From positions 1 to 25,128 of IMG/VR virus record IMGVR_UViG_3300027973_000211: a stretch of DNA of 25,128 nucleotides; one strand, written 5' to 3'. The DNA is from a virus. The notes below the pieces were generated by a model. That model did no database searches. It saw only the letters and a list, made by a program, of their open reading frames with translations, and had not been told where the DNA came from. This document shows, one piece after another, positions 15,448-22,800 of this stretch. The translations under genes and the position numbers were made by a program. The first letter of the stretch is position 1. Each line of letters starts with the position of its first letter.

Positions 15448-16860
15448 ATGCCAGAATATTTAGGTTATCAAGGAAGACCCCAAGGGGTTGATTGGGCTGG
15501 AATAGCGGACAAGGCTATTACTGGTCTTGATGCTATAAAGAAGGACCGTGAGGCACAGCGTGCTGCTCTTGAAAAGTCTGCCGACGACTTAGTATCTGCG
15601 TCCAAAGAATACAAGCCAGGCCAGTCAGGAAGCTTTAACAACTTGATTTTGAGCGGTGCGGACCGTGTAAGGACCAATACGTTAGATCTAAAGAAAGAGC
15701 TAATGGCAGGAAGGATCACTCCTACCGAGTACAAGTCCCGCGTTGGTAAAATGTCCGAGGACTGGAAATACCTAGGAGACTATGCAAAGTCTTACAATGA
15801 CATCGTAAACAAGCAGGTAGAATATTTAAACGACCCAAAGGCGTCTGCACTTGGTCAATACTTTTTACAGAAGCAGGCTAACCTTGCTGATGTAGCAAAC
15901 AAGCAATTGATTGTAGATCCCAATACCAATGGTATTGTCATGACTGACCCTGATACTGGAATGGTTGTTGACTTTAAGTCTCTTCTTATTCCGGAAAATC
16001 AAACACCAGAAAAAGTAGACTTGCTTGGTCAAGTTTCTGGTTTCACAAAGAACCTAGGCGCTGTTACTGGATATGACAAAGGTTTCTGGACCAAGTCGGC
16101 ACAGTTGAACCCCGCATACACAAAGGCAAAGCAAAACTTTGCAGCTTCATTGTTAAAGAACCCAAGGTCAGCCGCAAGTATATTGTCTGATTATGTTGGA
16201 GATTACGAGTTCTACGAGACCGAGCAGCAGAAGAAGAATATCCCATCCGGCAAGGGCATTCAGTTGGTCATGGGACCAAATGGTATTGCCACGCCTAAGC
16301 TCACCCCAGAGCAGCTAAAGGCCGCTCAATCTGTAATCGAAAGAGAGGTAGATGCAGAAGTGGAAAAGCTCAGAGAACAGCCAGAGCCTATCAAAGCAGC
16401 TAGTGGTAGCGGTGGAGATGGAGGAAGTGGAGGGGCTAAAACTCCTAATTTAATAATGGATTATGCATCATTTGCTGCAGAAGATCCGGTTTTTGCAAAT
16501 GCTATATTAAAGTCTAGAGCGCTCCCTGGAGAGCCGAACTCTTTTGTAGAGAAAGTAGAACGAGGCAGTGATGGTAAATACAGATTTTATACCTATGGAT
16601 ACTCCGAGCCAACTGAGAAACAGAAGGCAAAAGGAGAACGTCCAAGGCCAAGTAAAGCTGTTGTTACTAGAGTTGTAAACGGATCTCAGATTAGAAGTGT
16701 TTTTGCGGACATACTAGCAAAATCACAGTCTGTAGACAAGAATGAGGCATGGAATCAAGGGATATTACCACAGGACTATAACCAAAGTTATGTTAGAGGT
16801 GGTCAATCTTACAGGCCTAATACAAGTACAACTCAAAAGAAAAAATTACCAGGAACATAA
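15448..16860 (+). CDS. Internal virion/cargo-type protein
   Basis: 470 residues, mostly helical and rich in Lys, Asp, Gln and Ala, without cysteine or membrane segment. Residues 1-315 include GYQGRPQGVDWAGIADKAI at the N-terminus, a coiled-coil-like stretch (25-150), a VDPNTNGIVMTDPDTGMVVDF hairpin-like segment (about 154-174) and KLREQPEPIKAA. A glycine-rich linker (GSGGDGGSGG, about 320-329) separates this from a 140-residue C-terminal part with RFYTYGYSEP. Codon use changes at the linker: AAG dominates before it and AAA becomes common after it. Its position between the gp14-like protein and the giant protein suggests it is packaged and ejected with them. I do not recognise a catalytic motif. 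Confidence 0.5.
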   Translation: MPEYLGYQGRPQGVDWAGIADKAITGLDAIKKDREAQRAALEKSADDLVSASKEYKPGQSGSFNNLILSGADRVRTNTLDLKKELMAGRITPTEYKSRVGKMSEDWKYLGDYAKSYNDIVNKQVEYLNDPKASALGQYFLQKQANLADVANKQLIVDPNTNGIVMTDPDTGMVVDFKSLLIPENQTPEKVDLLGQVSGFTKNLGAVTGYDKGFWTKSAQLNPAYTKAKQNFAASLLKNPRSAASILSDYVGDYEFYETEQQKKNIPSGKGIQLVMGPNGIATPKLTPEQLKAAQSVIEREVDAEVEKLREQPEPIKAASGSGGDGGSGGAKTPNLIMDYASFAAEDPVFANAILKSRALPGEPNSFVEKVERGSDGKYRFYTYGYSEPTEKQKAKGERPRPSKAVVTRVVNGSQIRSVFADILAKSQSVDKNEAWNQGILPQDYNQSYVRGGQSYRPNTSTTQKKKLPGT

Positions 16861-16862
16861 AC

Positions 16863-19800
16863 ATGCCAAATAAAATAGACGCTCTTTACTCAGAAGTATC
16901 CAAGTCATACGAAGTAGGTTCGATTGACGACTTTAAGAAATATTTGGCCGATCCTAAAAAGAGGCAGTTATTTTTTAAGGAAGTAATTTCACCTGAGTAC
17001 GACGTGAAGTCTATTGATGACTTTGACGAGGCATACGGATTTAAAAAAAAAAGTACGGAGTCTCTTTCTCAAGGGGCTCAAAAAGATATTTTCTCGGTTT
17101 CTGGAGAGACACCGAAAGCTGGGCCTTCGGCGCCTTCTGTAAGTCCTCCAAGTAATAAACTTCAAGAGGAATTATTCCAAAAGTCAAGACTAGCCGCTAG
17201 CGCATTTGTTAATCCAATGAAGCCGGGGTATACCCCTGTCCCAGAGGCCGAGGCAAAGAAAGCTTTTTACGGCAAGGCTAATGTAGAGTCGGGAACTCTT
17301 AGGGGGATTCCTGGCGAGACAAAGAGCACCGTAGCCAATCTTAACGACAAGTATAAAAAACTTGGTGTTCAATTTAAAGAAGCTCCTAGTAAAATTCAGA
17401 AAAGTTTTGGATTAGGAGACATTGTTGTAACGGCAGACGATGGGTCTACGCATATTGTTCAGTCTACAGGTGCTGATGAAAAATTAAGAGAAGAGGAAGC
17501 AAAGTTGCAGGAATTCCTAATGGGTAAGTCTGCTGGTGCAGAAAAGAAAGAGGTAACTCCTATGGATTTCTTGATGATGTCAAGAGATGGTATATCTCCA
17601 CAAGAAGAGGGCAAGTTTAAAAGAGTATACAGCCAAGAGATGGTTGACAACTCTATTAAGTTTGCAAATGACGAGTTAAACAATACAAAGAAAGCTGTAG
17701 ACTATATCAACAAAGAGGTATCTCAATTGAATGAAGAAGCCAAAAAGATATCTGAGATAGTTGCAGTAAGTGGAGTTACTCCAGAAATTGAGGAAACGTA
17801 CAACTCAATTACTCAGAGATATCAAGACTTACAGGCAAGAGCAGATGAAAGAGTTAATTATGCAAAAAGCATAGCCACATTAGCTGATGAAGGGGTGAAG
17901 AAAGCAGCTGGGGAGAACACTCGTCTTTTGTCATACAATGGAAATATTCCTAGCGCATTGTACAACTCTCTTTTGAAAGGAGCTAAAGATTTAGTTGGTG
18001 GAGCAATGGCTGCACTTCCAGAGGTGGCCGATATTGTTACATTAGGTGCTTCTGAAAGTTTTTATGGAGACAAGGTGCAAGCCAAGGAGGATTCTAAAAA
18101 GTTTCTTGACGAAATATATGACAACTTAAAAGCAGATGGTGTTTCAAAAGAATACACAACGCAGGGCAATATGGCGTGGAAAGCCTTGTTCTCTGTTCCA
18201 GAATTTATACCATCTTTACTAGTTCCTGGTGGAGCTGCCGCTAGAGTAACAGCTATGACTACTCAGGGCATTGGCAGACGATACGAGGAGATGAACAGTA
18301 ATCCAGAGACAAAGAATCTTATCGAAGAGGAAAAGTTCTTTATGGCTGCTGGGCCAGCATTGGTAGAGGCCAAGCTCGAGAACTTTGGTTTAACACAATG
18401 GCTTGGTGCCAATAAAGGATTGACATCTTCGATATTTGTTAGTGCACTTTCTAAGGTAGCTCCAAAGGCTGGCATAAGAGGCCTTAACAAGATCATCAAT
18501 GCAGAGATAAATAATTTGGTCTTGAGAGGGGCGGCCAATACGGCTGGTGCAATGATAAGCGAGTTTGAAACAGGAGCTCTTCAAAACATTTCAGAGACTG
18601 CGTTTAGAGATGCATACGAAATAGCGAAGGATAAAAACTTATTCAAGCAGCCTGGGTTTGGTGAGGATGGATTCAAGAAAGCGCTGTTAGAAGACGCAAT
18701 GCTAGAGAGTCTGGGGGGTATGTGGATGGCTGGAGCTGTAAATATCGCACAGCAAACATCAAGCTACATTACTGGAAAGTCTAATACAAACGAAACGTTT
18801 AGACTTGTAAAGCAAATACTTGCAGACGAAACTACATCAAAGTCTTTGATCGCTACTCTAAAGTCTCAGATAATGGATGGAAAGCTTTCTAAGGAACAAG
18901 CCGTAAATACCATTAACAACTTTAACGAGGCCCGTGCTATAACAATGGAATTGCCTCAAGACCTTAGCGAAGACAATCAAAGAAAAGCGTTTGACTTAAT
19001 TGCAGAGAAGCGTAAGCTTTCAAAACAGATTGAAGGAAAAGATCCTTCATTAGTAGATAAACAAAAAACGCGTATAACCGCAATTGACCAAGAACTAAAA
19101 AACATATCAAATGCCGTTCAAGAGCAAACAGCAGGTCAAGTACCTGTACAGTCAGAAGCCAGAGTTGGCGAAGAAGTGGTCGAAGGAAAACCCCAACCAG
19201 AACCTAAAGTCGTTGCCGAAGAAGGTCAAGTCGCAAAAGAAGAAATAGCCACAAGGCAAGGCGAGGCCGAGTCAAAAATAAAAAGAAAAGATTTATTTGA
19301 TGGCGTCGGAACTTTTTCAAGGCAGCTAGGTGGTAGCGATGTAGACGCTGTTCCGGTATCTCATTCAGAGAATAACGGAATAGAGTTTGTTCAATACGCA
19401 AACCCCAACACCGGATCTATAGATGTCGTTGTAACGGGTACTTCAGAAAATGACTATGTAGGATTTTATAGGATTTACGAAAACGGAAAACCTACAAATA
19501 AATGGAGTTCAAAGTTTGAAAACCAGTCAAGAAACAAAGAGAACTTTAAGACTATGATCAGTGGTGTACAGTCAATGTTGCCAAGTGATCACGAGTACAC
19601 AGAAAAAACAAGCATCTCTACCGATGGACTTAGAGTTTGGAACCAGCAACTTGGGCGAGGTTATGAATTGCAATTTGACGAAAAAGGAGATGTAGTAACA
19701 AATGAGGTGTCCATCAATGGTGATGCAATTGTAAATGAACTTGGTATAGATGTAGTTCCAGGAAATTTTCAGAATATTTCGGTGACAACAAACGATCAAT

Positions 19801-22800
19801 TTGACAAGGCAAAGAAAGCCATTCTTCCATACTTAGAAAGTATGGGACTTGGTGAGTCTAATATCAAATGGGAAAATGGAACCGTAAAGATAGACTTACC
19901 AGTATTAAAAAAGAGTGCTACTGTTAAAGATCAAAAAGAAGTATCAGTAGATAAACAGGCAATTGCCAATAACACATCACCAGAAGTAGACTCTATTAAA
20001 AACGCAGCTGTAGACGTAGAAACTGGCCAGACGTTTAACATAGACGGAACTGTTTATACCGGAGGTGGATTAGTTGTTCCTGTTGCAAGCCAAAACTTAA
20101 CACAAGAAGAGCTTACCCCAGAACTGATTGCTGACTTTGTAGAACAAAACAAAAGCAAGGTGGGGTCAAATGCTGTAAAGGTTGGAATTTATAAATTCCC
20201 GAATAGTAACAAAGTATCTATCGACTTAAACATAGTGGTTCCAAGAGAGAATAGAGAGGCCGCTCTTGAGTTTGGAAGATTGTCGGGACAAGAATCATTA
20301 TTTGACTTGGATACCTTCGAGAACGTAAAGACTGGCGCAGATGGAAATAACCCGATAGAATTTAACGATGATCAATTTGTAGACATCGCAAAAAAGCTAG
20401 AAAGTGGAATTGTTCCAGATGTATCTGTACAAACAGAGTTCGACCAAGCCTTGAACAAGTCTGCCCAAGCGCTTAACGTGGTTGCACCGGATTTGAAGGT
20501 AATTGTTGGAGATAATATTGACGATGTACAGAACCAAATCGTAGAGGCACTAGCGCCATTAGTTGGCGAGAGACAGGCCGTGAAGGCATCCGAGGAGTTT
20601 GCCAAAGGCACTAGGGGTCAGACGATCTTTGTTGACGGAAAGCCAGTTGCTATTGTATTCGACAAGACTACCGCGGATAGCCGTACAATTGGGCACGAGG
20701 CATGGGAGACAATGCTGAACGATGCGTTCGGAAACGACCAAGCAAAGTTCAAGGAGTTTACAGCAGGCATCGATGCTCAACTAAGGGCTCAAGGATTTGG
20801 CGATATCGCTGATGCTTTGGACGCATTCGCTAGCCAGAAGGGCTACGAAGACGTAAAATACTCGGAGTACATGGCCGAGCTTGGAGGTATGTTGGTAGAG
20901 TCTGGTTTCGGAAAGGGACCACTAACGGCTCAACAAAAGACATTACTACAGAAGATCGGCGACATCATCAACAAGTTTGCTGAGCTATTCACAGGCAAGA
21001 AGCAGTTCTTAGATCAGGCGACCCCAGAGGATATCCTTGGATTCATGGTTACCATCTCTGAGAAGGTTACTAAGGGTGAGGACGTGTCAAGCTTCTTTAG
21101 ACCAACTGAAAACACCGAAACAATAAAAGATACCAAGAAAGTGCTTTCAAATAGAAGCCAAAAGATTGGAGACTTTGATATTCAATACTTTGAAGACGAA
21201 GCTCAATTTAAGGATTTGGTTGATCGCGGATTAGTTGTTCAAAATGCATCTATTGACGAGGCTGCTGGCCAGCCAGTAGCTACGCATCAGCCAGACAATT
21301 TGCTTGTAGGTAATGTAAATTACAAAGGAAAGCAGATCATGGAAGGTAATGGTGGGATTTATTATGTATTGAAGTTTGGCAATGTATGGGCATCTGGAAA
21401 ACAAACCAGTGCTAAAACTCTTTCCAATTACATAAACAAATCACGCAAGGAGTCTACTGACGGAATTGGCCGTATGGTCTTAGTTCGTGGAAGTCAAGAC
21501 AAGATGATTAGTTCTGTTCAAGGAGTAAAGGCAGCAATGCGTATCCTAGAGGAACTTGTCTTTGACAATCTTATTTCTACCTCTGATTTCAGAAAAGCTT
21601 TGACAGTTGCAGGTAAGGCTTATAACATCGATTTTTCTGGAAGTAATTCTGCCAAGCAAATTCAAAAGGATATTGAAGACAAGTTCATGAACGTATCCGA
21701 TTCTACATTTGCTAGACGTGGAGATTTCTTCAGTACACTTGTTAATGAGATTGGAAAGCTAGATTCTGCTAAGAAAAATATTAAGGAAATACAAAAAGCT
21801 TTAGGAGCTACTAAAAATATTCAGTTCTCAAAGGGTGGTATCCGTCAACAGATAGGAACAGTACTTACCGAAAGACTTCTTATTGGTCTTGATTCTGGAA
21901 ATGCATATGCAATTGTTGAGGTAGATGAAGACGTTATAGTTAAGAAAGACGACCAACATCCAAGCTATCCTTTTTCTATTGTTACAAAAAGTGGTAAGCC
22001 ACCAGTACTAAAGGTGTTCAACTATAGACCAAAAGCTATTGAAGCCATTACGACTATGTCTGGGGAGAAGGCGTCAAACGCCAAGCTTGGTCTTGCCCAA
22101 ATGGGGATGGGCATGGGTCGTATTGCTTCTGACAAAGAGATAGTAGTTAAGTCACGCTCACAGAAGTCTGTGCCACCAGTAGTAGACGAGGTTCTTACCG
22201 ATGACGGCAAGGGCAACTACCTGTTCGTTCACTACTCTGACGAGAATAGAGATGTGATCAAGCCAATGTCAGGATCTAAGAGCAACTTCACAAGCCGTGA
22301 AGAGGTATCTGCGATATCTGCCGTAGGTGGTGTTGCAATGTACTACACAAAGGCCGGCCAGAAAGAGAGCGGTGTTGGGAATGTTCCACACACAGTTCTA
22401 GTTCCAAAGGACAAGGTATACTTCTACGGAAGCACAGAAAAGGGTACTGTATCTCACGATCCAGAAGGATTCGAGGAAGAGGCAAGACAAAGATTCCAGG
22501 CCTACAAGAACCGTGGTAACGAGGACAGGCCAACAAAGTATGCGTTTGACGCAAACAACTCTGCAGCTTGGGTGACCAAGGTTGCCGCAGAGAACGGGTA
22601 CGACATGCTTGTTACCAACTGGGGAGGACCAAAGAGCTACCGTGCACAGACAACCAAGACATTAAAAGCCGAGGACGAGTACACTGGTTTCAAGAAGCCA
22701 GAGCCTGTGGTATTTGAGGTAGGAGACGAGGTCTTCTTGTATGGAAGATATGCTACTATTGTAGCTGTTGATGGGGACGTCCTTTCGTATGAATCTCAAA

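Noticed and set aside
16863-17890. tRNA genes, CRISPR array, integrase or IS ends anywhere in the window
   Set aside because: I saw no cloverleaf-like segments, regularly spaced repeats or transposase/recombinase motifs on either strand by eye. A tRNA or repeat scan would settle it.
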